NCBI RefSeq assembly: GCF_029852145.1
Contig: NC_079970.1
Span: 2,976,001 to 3,040,000, forward strand
From: Microplitis mediator
Taxonomy: Eukaryota; Arthropoda; Insecta; Hymenoptera; Braconidae
Direction of reading: 5' to 3'
Length of the DNA: 64,000 nucleotides
In this document: positions 46,705 to 58,037 of the stretch, piece after piece
How the letters are laid out: every line of letters begins with the position of its first letter
Position numbering within the stretch: the first letter of the stretch is position 1
The notes under the pieces: model-generated
What the model was told of the DNA's origin: nothing
The model's input: the letters and a program-made list of their open reading frames with translations, nothing else
Database searches by the model: none
Position numbers and translations under genes: made by a program

Positions 46705-49700
46705 ATGGAGACATCAGAAGAACCATCAAGTCTGCAGTCTATTTGTCATATAAGAGCTTCAGAGCTTTTTCCAAAACACGCTCACTATGAAACCGACGAT
46801 TCATCATTGAGTGTACCATTTACACCTTTGAGCGGTGAATTCGTCGTGGCATTGGGACGCACTGCCGATGGCACATTGGCTCTCTCTAATTACAGGTTGT
46901 ACTTACAATTGAGCCAGACGTGTTACAATATACCGCTAGGTCTTATTGAACAGCTAGAAGTTAAAGAAATATTTTTTTTACACATAAGCTGTAAAGACGC
47001 ACGCTCAGTGAGGTACTCATCTTTCTTTTACACCAACATGTATACAGAAAAAAAGTATTTCTTGGCGCAAGAAATTTTTTTTCTTATCAATTTGAAAAGC
47101 TAAAAAATCCTTTTATTCTGTGTAGATTTATATATAGTAGTATTGTATCAAGTTTATTAATTAAATTATAATTATTTTCCAGCTGCGCATTCTCTACAAA
47201 TGAACACTGCTTAGAGTGGTTCAAACGGCTTCATAAAGTTACTTATTCGAGAAAAAGTATTGAAGAAATATTTTGCTTTGCGTATTACGCATGGTCAGTT
47301 GAAGAAGGGAGAGACTATCTCCGGCTTGGAAAAGATAATAATTCATATATTGCATCATTTAATTCGGAAGTAAGATTTTAAATATCAGTTTCATGAACCA
47401 AAAAGTACTAGTACAATATAGTTATATATAAAAATAACAATCATTAATATCATAACCCTTGCAGGTCGAACGATTGAAATTTAATTTACACGGTACCTGG
47501 CGTATAACCCAAATAAATAAAGATTACCAAATCTGTTCCTCGTATCCACCAGAGCTACTGGTCCCAGCATGCATTTCTGACAAGCAACTGGAGCTTGTAG
47601 CTAAATTTCGAAGCTCGAGGCGAATTCCCGCGGTGATATGGCGTAATGTTAATAATGGCGCCGTGATAGCCAGGAGCAGTCAGCCGGAAGTTGGCTGGCT
47701 CGGTTGGCGGGAACCAGAGGACGAGGCATTACTAAAAGCGCTGTCAGATGCATGCTCGTACGATCGCGGTGAGTCGACTATGATGGACTCACCGCTGAGT
47801 TATCCAGACTCGAGTGAAGACACCCCGAGTAGTATTGCCAGCAGCAACAATGCTAAAAAAGTGCTGATAGTTGACGCAAGATCTTACACAACAGCTGTTG
47901 CTAATCGCGCACGTGGTGGCGGTTGTGAGTGCCCTGAGTATTATCCAAATTGCGACATACAATTTATGAATCTTCCAAATATACATTCGATAAGAAAAAG
48001 TTTTCATGCGGTGAGACAACTTTGTGCCTCGGATGCTGATCAGCCGAATTGGCTGAGTTTACTAGAAGGAACCAGATGGTTACAGCACATGTCGGGACTA
48101 TTACGTGCTGCTGTAACTGTCGCCTCGGCTATTGAGAGAGACGGCCGTCCGGTGCTTGTGCACTGCAGTGATGGCTGGGACAGGACACCTCAAATAGTCG
48201 CCCTAGCCCAAATATTATTAGATCCATATTATCGAACAATGGAAGTAAGTTTCATAAATAATTAACACATCATGTCATTGAAAAAGTTGCATTGATTTGT
48301 AACTTTATTTTAAATTTTCTATCCACAGGGTTTTCAAATACTTTGTGAGAGAGAATGGTTAGACTTTGGCCACAAATTTGCCGATCGCTGTGGCCAAATA
48401 GTCGGCTGTGAAGACCCCAATGAAAGATGTCCAGTATTTCTTCAGTGGCTTGACTGCGTGCACCAATTAATTGAACAATTCCCCTGTTGTTTTCAAATGT
48501 CCTCAGCATATATCGTATGTGTACTATACTTATCAGCATTTAAAAAAATATACACACGTATTTTATTATCTATAGTCTTGAATAAATATTATTATTGTCA
48601 TAAATCACAGGTAAAACTTGCGCAGCACACGTATTCCCAACTTTTTGGTACATTTTTATGTAATACACGTCAAGAAAGACTTCAACTACGGATAAAAGAT
48701 CGTACATTTTCAGTATGGCGTTTTTTAAATTACAACTCATATATAAATCATTTATACACGCCGTTAAAAAATCAGGCAAGTTGGATAGCTGTTGCATAAT
48801 AATTTTATTTTCATTTTTTTTTTTTTTTCCGACAATTTATGGATGTACGGTAGGTAAATAATAATAGATTATTGATTCAGGTGTTATGGCCGAAGTGTAA
48901 CGTACGTGACCTTGTACTATGGTCAGAAGTGTACCTCGGTTCCATGGAGATGTCACCTAAGCCGGACAAGCAGAGAGTTTCTCTGATTGACATCGAGGGC
49001 GCGGATAATGAGGAGCCGCAACATGGGCAAATGACTAAAACACGTTCTTACGGTGATCTTATTCACACACAAGATCATGTGTCATATTTACACCGCAGAC
49101 TGAGCGATCCCAGTATTTCTATTGAAAAGTAAATGAAATTTTTTTTTTAAATTATTTTATTTATCAGTAAATAAAATAAATATTAAATTTGTCAACAGAA
49201 AATTTGATTCTCTGAATATGGACAATGTTTCGGATAAGACTGAAGGCGAGAGTACTGATGAGGAAAAAATTAAAGGCATTTGCGAGCAGTCATTAGAATG
49301 TGACGTTATTAAAAATAAACATAATGCTAATGAGATGTCAAATGACGTACCGGGTAATCCATCAGTCGACAGTTCAACAGACACTTTGATACCCAGCAGT
49401 GAACCGGGTCTATTAATTCCCGTAGACGCCCAAAAAGATCTGTACGTATTTACCCAATCATTATTTTTACCGGTAATTAATTTAAAAAAAAAATACTGAT
49501 TTGTTGACTTGCGCAAAGCAAACAAGTAATAGAAGTTAATTAAATAAGTGACTTGTTTTTAGGCGGCAAGAGAATTCATTATCTACCGAAAACGGAGTTG
49601 CACCCTGGTTAGAAAGTAGCGCAGCGGCTACTGACAGAGCACCATGTACGTGCAGTCGTTTTAATCAAGAAGATATAAGTGAAGCCAGTGAAACAAGTAT

Positions 49701-52152
49701 TCCTTTAAATTCAAGAACACCAAGCAGTATATGCCCCGCATCTCCAACACATCAGGATATTATCCTTGATAATCCTGATAGTCTAGACGACGTCGACGGC
49801 CTTCCTGTTATTCATTGTGATGTACAATTGCGCGTACAACAAATTATCGTTGAAAACAAGGTGCTTGCATACTATTAATATTTATAACTTGCAATTATTG
49901 TTATCATTATTTTTATCTTTATTATTATTATTATTGTTATTACTTGGTTATATCATTTAATATGTTCTGTTACTTATAATTTTTATTAACGATATTATTG
50001 TTGACTCATGGATTAACTATATAATTTTATTCAACTTGACATGTAGGTAAAGGAAGAAGCCTTGAGAAAAGAATTACATACAACACGTTTAGCTCTTATT
50101 AAACAAGTCTGTAATAATCATAATAATACAGATAATGATCGAGTTGATGATATAGTAAGTAATCATTATTTCATTTAATTAAATATTTAAATTACTATTA
50201 CTAATCATTTTTAATTTTATTAAATCTTTCATTCAAAAATAATAATAATAATTACGGTAGAACCTCGTGATAAGACTACGCGTTATAAGACTCTTTCCCT
50301 CAATTTGTTAAAATTCGCTCGGAACGCTTCCCCCATCAACAACTCAATAAAAGTTTTGCGCCAAAACTTCGCTATAAGACTAACGACCAATACGACTAAA
50401 ATCGAGATAAAATGTGAATACATAGGTGTGCCGTCAATTGATCCCAAGAATTTTATACCACGACAAGTGATCCCTACAAATTGATCCCACCGACATCTGA
50501 CACCATCAACAATTGATTTTTATCAACAACTAATTTACATAATTTAATTTTTCATATTTACAACAGTGAATTTTAATTACTCATGTCATAGTAATTAATT
50601 ATTTTATGAATTTGTCAGTGGGATCAGTTGTCTGTGGGATCAATTATCGTGTGATTACTTGTCGGTGATCATTTGTCATGAAACCGAATACATAAAGATT
50701 GTAAATTAAATACAGCAGAAACTCTGTAAGTCGAACCTCGATAAGTCGAAAACCTCCTAAACTCGAAGAAATGTTTCATCCCCTCTCCAAGCCCCAAAAC
50801 CTCCGTTGCTCGAAATTTTTACCCTCTATAAGTCAAAATAATTAGTGAGTCCCTACAAGCTATTTCTGTCCATTTTTATCCTCCATAACTCGAATACATA
50901 CACTTGGACCTCTTTATCTCGAATTTAAAATTATTACCGTATGTAAGTATCTTATTAGGATTACCAGTTTTACGAAATGGTAATGGAATTCATAGCTGAC
51001 GTTAGGTTTTCTGTTGGCGATTGTAAAATTATCATACTTTTAGACTTAGGATTCACTGCAATACACATCAATTTCGACAGCTCCTGCTGTCAAACTCGAA
51101 ATCCTCTATAACTCGAAAACTCTATAACTCGAATTTTTTTGCCTCTTCCTTAGAGTTCGAGTTATAGAGGTTCTACTGTAATTTATTTTCATAAAGAATA
51201 CTTAAAATTTCGTGGTATCACATAATTAATTAACAAAAAAGAACGACAAAATTCTGTTTATTTATAATTATATATAAAATAGATTTACTGTATAATAGAG
51301 TAGATTTGAATCTAATACATAAATAAAATGCAAAACCGCGATAGTCTTAGCGAGGTTTGGGTGCTAACACTAGTGGGAGTAGCTCAATTCCAATGATTTT
51401 TTCCCACAGCCCCGAGCTAGTCTTATAACGAGGCCCTACTGTATAATAATTTTTGTATTATTATTAAAAAAAAATGAAATTATTCAGGGATCGCTACCGG
51501 ATTCAGTTGGCAGTGCAGGAGATCACGGGGAATCTCTGCCCTCAGACATGTCTTGGGAAGCAGTAGAAGAACTTGGACCAGCGCCAACACTCTGGGTACC
51601 TGACCATGCAGTAAATCGATGCATGGGCTGTGATACTGAATTTTGGTTGGGCAGACGCAAACATCATTGCAGGTATTTTAGTAATCTTATAAATATGTTT
51701 AATGTTTAATGTAAATTGTTTGTAAATGACTGCTTTATACTTTTAAAGAATGATAATGTCTATAAAATCATAGGGGTTGCGGTAAAATATTTTGCGCGGA
51801 TTGTTCGGAAAATTCAACTCCACTTCCAAGTGAACAGCTTTATACACCAGTACGGGTATGCAGTGAGTGTTTTTCACGGCTACATCATCATCATCACAAC
51901 ACAAATTCATGTCAATGCAATACGTTACGTCATCCAACAACAATTACAACAACAGTAGCAAGTAAGCACATGGATAATAATGATTCTGTTGATTCGACAC
52001 CATCTAATTCCGAACTAACTTTTGTCGGTACAAAATCAAAGCTCACTAATAATATAACTAAGGAAACCGGATGTGCTGAAACGTCATTAGCAATAAATTA
52101 CCAAAAAAATCAAACCACTAGTTCGGTAGCAAGTGGTCAGGTTGTCAATTAA
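46705..52152 (+). CDS. MTMR4: MTMR3/4-type myotubularin phosphoinositide 3-phosphatase with FYVE domain
   Basis: Eleven coding exons: 46705-47012, 47183-47369, 47465-48244, 48329-48514, 48611-48775, 48881-49128, 49199-49441, 49563-49860, 50047-50154, 51488-51672, 51774-52152; phases close at 1028 residues (human MTMR3 and MTMR4 about 1200). Order: PH-GRAM (about 20-150); myotubularin phosphatase with the CX5R catalytic loop HCSDGWDRT near residue 398, so it should be active; a long disordered linker; a short coiled coil (VKEEALRKELHTTRLALIKQ); and a FYVE finger near 880-950 with WVPD, RKHHCRGCG and VRVC, the PI3P-binding signature. Such enzymes remove the 3-phosphate from PI3P and PI(3,5)P2 on endosomes. 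I cannot separate MTMR3 from MTMR4; insects usually have one. Intron 48776-48880 has a GC donor. The fourth-last intron region holds nested transposons. Confidence 0.93.
50425..50685. mobile_element. 261-bp element with perfect 9-bp target duplication
   Basis: GAATACATA occurs immediately before (50416-50424) and after (50686-50694). Ends are imperfect inverted repeats, GGTGTGCCGTCAATTGATC and the complement of GGTGATCATTTGTCATGAAA; TGATCCC-type words repeat inside. A 9-base duplication suits Mutator-like elements, but the class is an inference. Confidence 0.8.
50713..51178. mobile_element. 466-bp pogo/Tigger-like element inside the outer one
   Basis: TA at 50711-50712 and 51179-51180. Ends CAGCAGAAACTCTGTAAGTC and the complement of GAGTTATAGAGGTTCTACTG. 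The internal word ATAACTCGAA/ATAAGTCGAA recurs several times near both ends. No coding capacity. Confidence 0.85.
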
Positions 52153-52991
52153 TGCAACAGCAAAATGATAGAAATAAATGATGATTATTTATGTGATTTT
52201 ATTTGGATTCAAAATTAATATAAATATAAATATATATTTAATTAAATTATTTATTATAAAAAAAAAAAAATTGAAACCAGTGAAAATTTTAAATTAAATT
52301 TTAAAAAATTAGGCTAGATTCCACTCGACGCATTCTATTCATTTATCATCAGATTAATGTAAAAAAAATAAAGAAAATAAATAAACAAATAAATGACACA
52401 TAGTTGCAGCTTGTGTACATGTACACATATATTAAATATATATATATGGACACATATAACAAGAAGGATAAATAATGATGTATTAAGATCGTATTATCGG
52501 TCAAATATTTATTACTAGGATAATAATAATAATAATGATATTTTTACGACAATGCATATAGAATTGGTGTTTATTAGACGACATCGTAATGGAGAAATAA
52601 ATATAATTAAATAAATATATGTAGATTTAGTATATATACATATACTTTAAAAAAAAAAAGAAAAATAAATAAATAAATGTACATATGTATTTTGAATGGA
52701 ATACTTGCATGTCTCTGTAAGAAAAAAAAAAAAAAAAAAAAAAAACAAAAAAAAAAATGAGAAATGTGGAAAATGATACATGTATGTATCAGTATATTTT
52801 CTTCTCTTGTCAAGCGGTGAAATCCAATATGTTTTGATGCATTTCAATGCATATTTAATATATATATATGTATACATATGTGTGTATGTATGTATATATA
52901 TATTTATATATAGTTAGGCTGTGATGGATATCATTTTCGGGCACGAACTAACGGCGGGATTTGTATAGTAATTTAAATAGTTTAATTATTA

Positions 52992-53036
<45 letters not shown>

Positions 53037-53377
53037 TAATTAATTAATAAATAATATTATTAATGAAAAAAAATTCAGTTGAATATTGACTTAAAAAAGG
53101 AAAATTACTGGCTAAAAATTTTAATTGTAATTTATTACCTAATTAATTTAATTGTAGTCGATTGATAAAATAATTGATAACTGTACTACACTTACATGCG
53201 TTATTATTTAAATGTCAAAAAAATTAATTTTTTTTCCTTTTATTTAAAGATTTTATGTTTTAATAAATTTATTATTCACATTATACATAAATACATACAA
53301 TATTAATTTTTATTTACGTAAGCTATTGAACAGTTTAATAAAATACATAAGTTAATTATTTATATTTTATTTATTTA
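52153..53377. other. convergent 3' region between MTMR and the gustatory receptor
   Basis: Long AT-rich 3' flank with (TA)n, a poly(A) run near 52720-52756 and an (ATT)n microsatellite at about 52992-53032. Several AATAAA words. No gene seen. Confidence 0.55.
52992..53032. repeat. (ATT)n microsatellite
   Basis: About 13 uninterrupted ATT units followed by TAATTAAT repeats. Confidence 0.9.
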
Positions 53378-56023
53378 TTAAGTCAGCGCTTTAGTTCTCG
53401 TTGTTGAAACGTTACGTAGCAGCAGTGTTGCATTTTTCAATATATTATTCGTGTCTTTGGTGTCATCGGCTTTTTGAAATTGTATCAAGATAACTAGGTA
53501 TGTAGTAACTGCACCAGCCATCTAAATTAATTGATTAATTAATTAATTAATTGAGTTAATAATTTAAAAAAATTTATTTTACCGAAGTAATAAGTGCGCG
53601 GTCCAGTGAAAAAAGCCCACAGGCTGTAAAATGAAGCGGTCGGTGTAATAATTGGAGTGAAAATATTTCAAGCTGCTTTCGAATTTCCGGTTGCCATGAG
53701 TATGTCAGTAATTGACTGGCGAGAATCGCGGTTTTTTGGGACTCGTTTGTTGTCGAGTAGCACGGCTGGACCACTACGACTACACGAAAGACATGAAGAC
53801 CACACCATAAACATTGGACGATTATAAATAGAGTTTCTTTGTCGCTGGTAGCCTCCATCAATAAAAAATACGGAGTTATTATCAGATGAAACAGAGCTGT
53901 AATTGCGACGACGAGCATTGGCAATCCAAAGGCTTTGTTTATAAGAATATTTACGTCGCAGAGTGACGAGTGGATGGTAATTAGCTGGGACACTGTGTCC
54001 ATCACGTCGCGCGATTCTTTAAATAACAATAACAATAAAAAGATTATTTATAATATGAGTTGTATAGAGATCGTAATGTTGGTAATTTACCGCGCTCTTC
54101 ACCTGTCCAGCCGGATATTTTTGGAGTCCGAAAGAGTCTGCGGTCATGTTTATTGCTGCCGCCACTTGTTTCCGACCTCAAAATAGTCATTGGAAATTTA
54201 TCTTTATCCGACAGCTCACTCACAAGGTCAATGTCTCTGCGCAAATAATTTTTGCTGCTCTTCAATAAATTTTCAAGATTTTTATTGAGCCGCACAAAAC
54301 GCTGGTTCAAATTGTAGGTCGCTATTGTGTACTGTATCTCTATTAATAACGCTTGGAAATAAAAAAAATAAAGAGGTGAATAATTAATTGGTCCTTTGTC
54401 TGGCATTTTGCGTTTCATTTTAGTCTGAAGGTCCCATGAGTAAATGTCCAGGCATGCGAGAGCTATAAAAAATATCATCGTGCATGATGACAAAATTATT
54501 GCGAATCTCTGGGTTTTCTTGGGAGTTGTGAATCCAAGACGTTCGTCTGCCTTTAATTTTTAATTGCTTATGTTATTAATTTTAGTGGGTTGTTTATGAT
54601 TAGATGATTAATAAATTAATTTATTGATTATACATGAATAAGTCGTGCCATCATTTCACGAATGTATTTCCATCTGAATGGCGCGCCTAGAACTCCAGCA
54701 GCAGCTAAAAGTGCGACAGCAGTAACGTCGCCTATGGTGATATTCAATGCTGTTTGATGCTTCAATCTTGTACTGTTTTCCCAGCCATCTCTGAGGTCTC
54801 TCCAGAGACCCCATACTTCGGCAACTGAAAAAAATACGAGCAGACAAACGCTGCTCGTTACTCAAATTATTTTTTACACTAGTTATGATAAGAAGAGTAA
54901 TATATGCAGTAGGGGTATGCGCATTGCCCGGACTTACGAATTAGTATCGAATCGAATAATTGTAAAATTTCATTTTGAACGACTTAAAATTGTAATTTTT
55001 TTTCCAATAATTGAAATTTTCGTCTGAGTAGTTAGGGCTTAGACAAATAACTCGAAAATTTTCGGATAATTCGAAAATTTACGGAAAATCGATGTCGAAT
55101 TATTCGATTTGAATTTCAAATCCAATTGGAATTGAATTCGGAGTGATTACGGATTTTATTTAAATCCGAACTCACTCCGTCACTCGGAGTTCCGGAGTTT
55201 ATAAAAAAATCACTCTGCATACAGAGTAAATGGGGAGTTTGGTTTTCAACGGAGTGATTTTGAAGTTAACTGGATTTCATTTAGATCCGCATTCACTCCG
55301 ATTTGGAGTTTAACCCCCCCTCGGAGTGAATTTCTCTCCAAGGGGATTAAATAAATACGCAGTCCGGATTTACTCCACGTCTACTTCATAAATTTTTTAC
55401 AGCAGTATTCAGACATAAAAAATTTTTATTTATGTCACTAAAGTATCAAAATTTTTTACTGATAAAATAAAAGTCCTAATTATGAACACTAAGAATTTAT
55501 ATGAGTGTGAATGTAGCAGGCATCAGACAAATTTAAAACTATAAATAAATAGAGTAAATAATTAAAAAAATAATATTTTTAAAAAATGCACTTATTAATT
55601 TAAAAATTTTTAAATGTGCATTTTTTAAAAATTTTATTTTTTAAATTATTTACTCTATTTATTAATAACTTGAAATTTGTCTGATGTCTGATACATTCAC
55701 ACTCATAGAATTTATTTATTTAATAAAAATAATAAATTCATTTTTTTTGAACTTTCATTTTTATGCTGCTACTAATCCATTCAATTTAAAATTTTAGTAA
55801 TTAAAATTAAAATGAATAATTATTAATTAACACCAATAATATCACTACGATTACTTACTAATTAATTTACTCACCTGTAAACTATATCAATAATATAAAT
55901 ACTTCCAATATAACGATCACTTCGTTGCCGTACTAATCTTACTGGTAGCAGACCGAGTACTTTACTGAGATGATAAATAGGAAATAAAGCTTGATAAAGA
56001 TCTGATTTTGTTAGTTTACTCAT
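53378..56023 (-). CDS. insect gustatory receptor, first splice junction unresolved
   Basis: Minus-strand exons: 55875-56023, 54634-54824, 54091-54550, 53583-54016, 53378-53521. The last four join in phase. About 459 residues, typical of the insect chemoreceptor family (seven helices, N-terminus inside). The start MSKLTKSDLYQALFPIYHLS is like other Gr N-termini; EVWGLWRDLRDGW follows helix 1; the C-terminus has LLHRPLHFTACGLFSLDRAL then AGAVTTYLVILIQFQ, the TYhhhhhQF signature of Gr helix 7. Joining exon 1 (ends in phase 2) directly to exon 2 (needs phase 1) shifts the frame by one base. A 17-base candidate microexon in the intervening DNA (acceptor ...ATAACTAG, donor GTAACG, near 54860-54880) would restore it, or the copy is damaged. 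The subfamily (Gr43a-like sugar or Gr28-like) cannot be decided. Confidence 0.85.
54900..55400. repeat. palindrome-rich dispersed repeat in gustatory receptor intron 1
   Basis: From 54940 to 55130 the word TCGAATTATTCGA-like recurs in both orientations. From 55133 to 55375, CGGAGTGA and its complement TCACTCCG recur at least six times with GGATTT.AAATCC pairs between them, so the segment can fold on itself. It looks like one or two degenerate inverted-repeat elements; ends not defined. Confidence 0.55.
55501..55706. mobile_element. family B MITE, copy 8
   Basis: 206 bp; starts ATGAGTGTGAATGTAGCAGG and ends GATACATTCACACTCAT; flanked by AGAATTTA on both sides. The cleanest copy of the family in the window. 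It lies in the first intron of the gustatory receptor. Confidence 0.85.
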
Positions 56024-57279
56024 TATTCATAAATTAAATAATTCATTGTTAGATTAATTACTGTTTGTAATTATTTTAATATTTTTATTGAAGAACTAAT
56101 AGTATTTCGAGTGATTGCAAAGCTCGGATGTACAACGATCGAGTGCGCGTAAATCAGTACGAAAGGAAGTTTTATCCACTGGACATCGTCATCTAGATAT
56201 CTGTCTATTTGTTCGTGTCAGTTTGACATTTTGTCGTAATTATTATTTACAATGCGCCGAGTACTGCAAGAATAGAGAGAAAAAAATGTAAAAGAGAAAG
56301 CGGGAGAGAGACAATAATTGATTGTTATCCTCGAAAAAATAACTTGTTATGTTTACTCAAAGCCGTAATTGTTTAATCGATTCTCACTTACTATTTTATA
56401 TACATCCAATATAATTTTATATATAAATTATTTAAAGTTCTGTCATATATTTAGTATTTTTTTTTTTTAGACTTCACTGAATAATTAAAATAAAATTTTT
56501 TATTTGAATTCGCATTTTTTTTCTCTACATATCAACTTCTGATATTGAATATAAAAAATGTAGACTGTAATTTTTTACAATAAATAATTTTTTAAAAAAT
56601 ACAAAAAATTGGCGGCAAAATTTTTAAACCCAGTAAAAATTAATTCTTGGTTTGTTTGATTTATTTTTATGAAAAAAATAAAAATTGAAGATAAAGATCT
56701 TGATTTCTATGAAAAATTACACGAGTGTGAATGTAACTGACACGTGGGAATTTTTTGAATTTTAAAATAAATAAAATGTCAGTAGAGTAAAAATTAAAAA
56801 ATGGGCTTTTAGATAAATTTAAAATTATTACGCGCGTTTTTTTTAAATTCAATTCATTTATTCAAAATTTATAAAATGTCACCTGTCTGGTACATTTACT
56901 CCTAAGAATTCCAATACTTGTAATTGATAAATTTAAAAAATTACTTTCCAGTATTTTTATCTGAATATTCAAATTTTATTTTATTGAGCTCAGAAAAAAT
57001 AAATGTTTCAAACTCCATAAATTTATTTAATATGAATCTCATATATTATTGTCAATGTTATCATTCAAAATGTTGATAAATCTTGTTGTGTTTACGCGCT
57101 ACTTTTAAATAATTAATTCGTAATTTGCATTGTGGTGGCAGCACCTGTCGGAGATCTCGGTTGAATTGTTGATGTTGGTGTTGTAGGTTAAGTTTAAAAC
57201 AACAGACCGCAATAAAAAAAGTGTTTTGATACATATATATACATAATCTTATTTAAACAATCATAACAAACAAATAAAT
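56024..57279. other. divergent region between gustatory receptor and PAGR1
   Basis: Holds both promoters. Contains family B MITE copy 9 (56721-56903, ends ACGAGTGTGAATGTAACTGA and its degraded complement). A short GC-richer patch at 57125-57180 lies just before PAGR1 and may be its core promoter. No other gene. Confidence 0.55.
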
Positions 57280-58037
57280 ATGGAATTAAATGAAGACGAC
57301 TGGTATGTTGATTGTTCTGATGAAGAAAAATACGACGTTATTTCCAAGGTATTCTTTATATAGATTTTTAAAATAAAGTTCAGTCAATTTTTTAAATTGT
57401 CACTAAAAAAATTTAATTTTACTGACAGTTTAAAAATTCAAAAAATAATTTTTAAATTTTAGCTTATAATTAAAAACAAATTTATTTACTTGACTTGCCC
57501 TGATAACAAAAATAATATAAACTTGACATTTGATCATTTGTTTATTTTTTATCATCTAGGATGACTGGTATCTTAAACCTGATAGTCTAATAAATATGAT
57601 AAATAAAATGGAGTGTAATAAACAGTGTCTGGATTTAGAATGGAAGTGTCCTGGTAGAAGAGGACCATCACCAATTCCTCTTAATAGTCACCAACCTGAC
57701 CACGAATTGTCTGATTACAAGTATTTTTATTTTATTTATTTATTTATTTATTTAATAAAACTGACAGCTGGTAATTTATGATAAAAATGATTATTTAAGG
57801 ATTGAAGAGAAAGATAATTTTGATTTTATGGACGAAATGTCATCGCCACGACTTCCTGTAAGAAGAGTAGGCGAGGCAACACCCAAAGGCAGCGCTAAAA
57901 AGAAAACAGCGAGTTTCAATGGCGCCTTGTCAACAATAATACGTCACAGACGTCAAGAGCAACAAGAAATAAGTCTAAGTCCTAAGAAAATAGACCCCAA
58001 TTCAATTTCACAAAATATTAAACTACATCCGTCGTAG
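57280..58037 (+). CDS. PAGR1: PAGR1 (PA1), MLL3/4 histone methyltransferase complex subunit
   Basis: Three exons, 57280-57348, 57560-57720, 57800-58037, in phase, giving 155 residues. It starts MELNEDDWYVDCSDEEKYD, matching the DWxVxCSDEE block of human PA1, continues with a Leu-rich helix (SLINMINKMECNKQCLDLEW) and then CPGRRGPSPIP, and has FDFMDEMSSPRLP as in the acidic FDFDDE block of the human protein. A basic C-terminal helix follows (IIRHRRQEQQE). It is shorter than human PA1 (254) because the acidic N-terminal extension is missing, as expected in insects. PA1 pairs with PTIP in the MLL3/MLL4 (Trr-type) H3K4 methyltransferase complex in the nucleus and has separate roles in DNA repair. 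Confidence 0.85.

Larger units (their letters stand above)
50255..51441. mobile_element. outer pogo/Tc1-like non-autonomous element, nested host of two others
   Basis: TA flanks on both sides (50253-50254 and 51442-51443). Inverted ends CGGTAGAACCTCGTGATAAG and the complement of CTTATAACGAGGCCCTACTG. TA target and ends of the CAGTAGAACCTC type are typical of pogo/Tigger-like elements. No transposase ORF. Two further elements inside it account for about 730 of its 1187 bases. Confidence 0.8.

Noticed and set aside
52647..52877. Minus-strand poly-Phe ORFs
   Set aside because: Translation of a poly(A) run in 3' flanking DNA.
54656..54865. Minus-strand ORF starting MSNEQRLSARIFF
   Set aside because: It is another frame of gustatory receptor exon 2; the true frame gives EVWGLWRDLRDGW and joins the next exon in phase.
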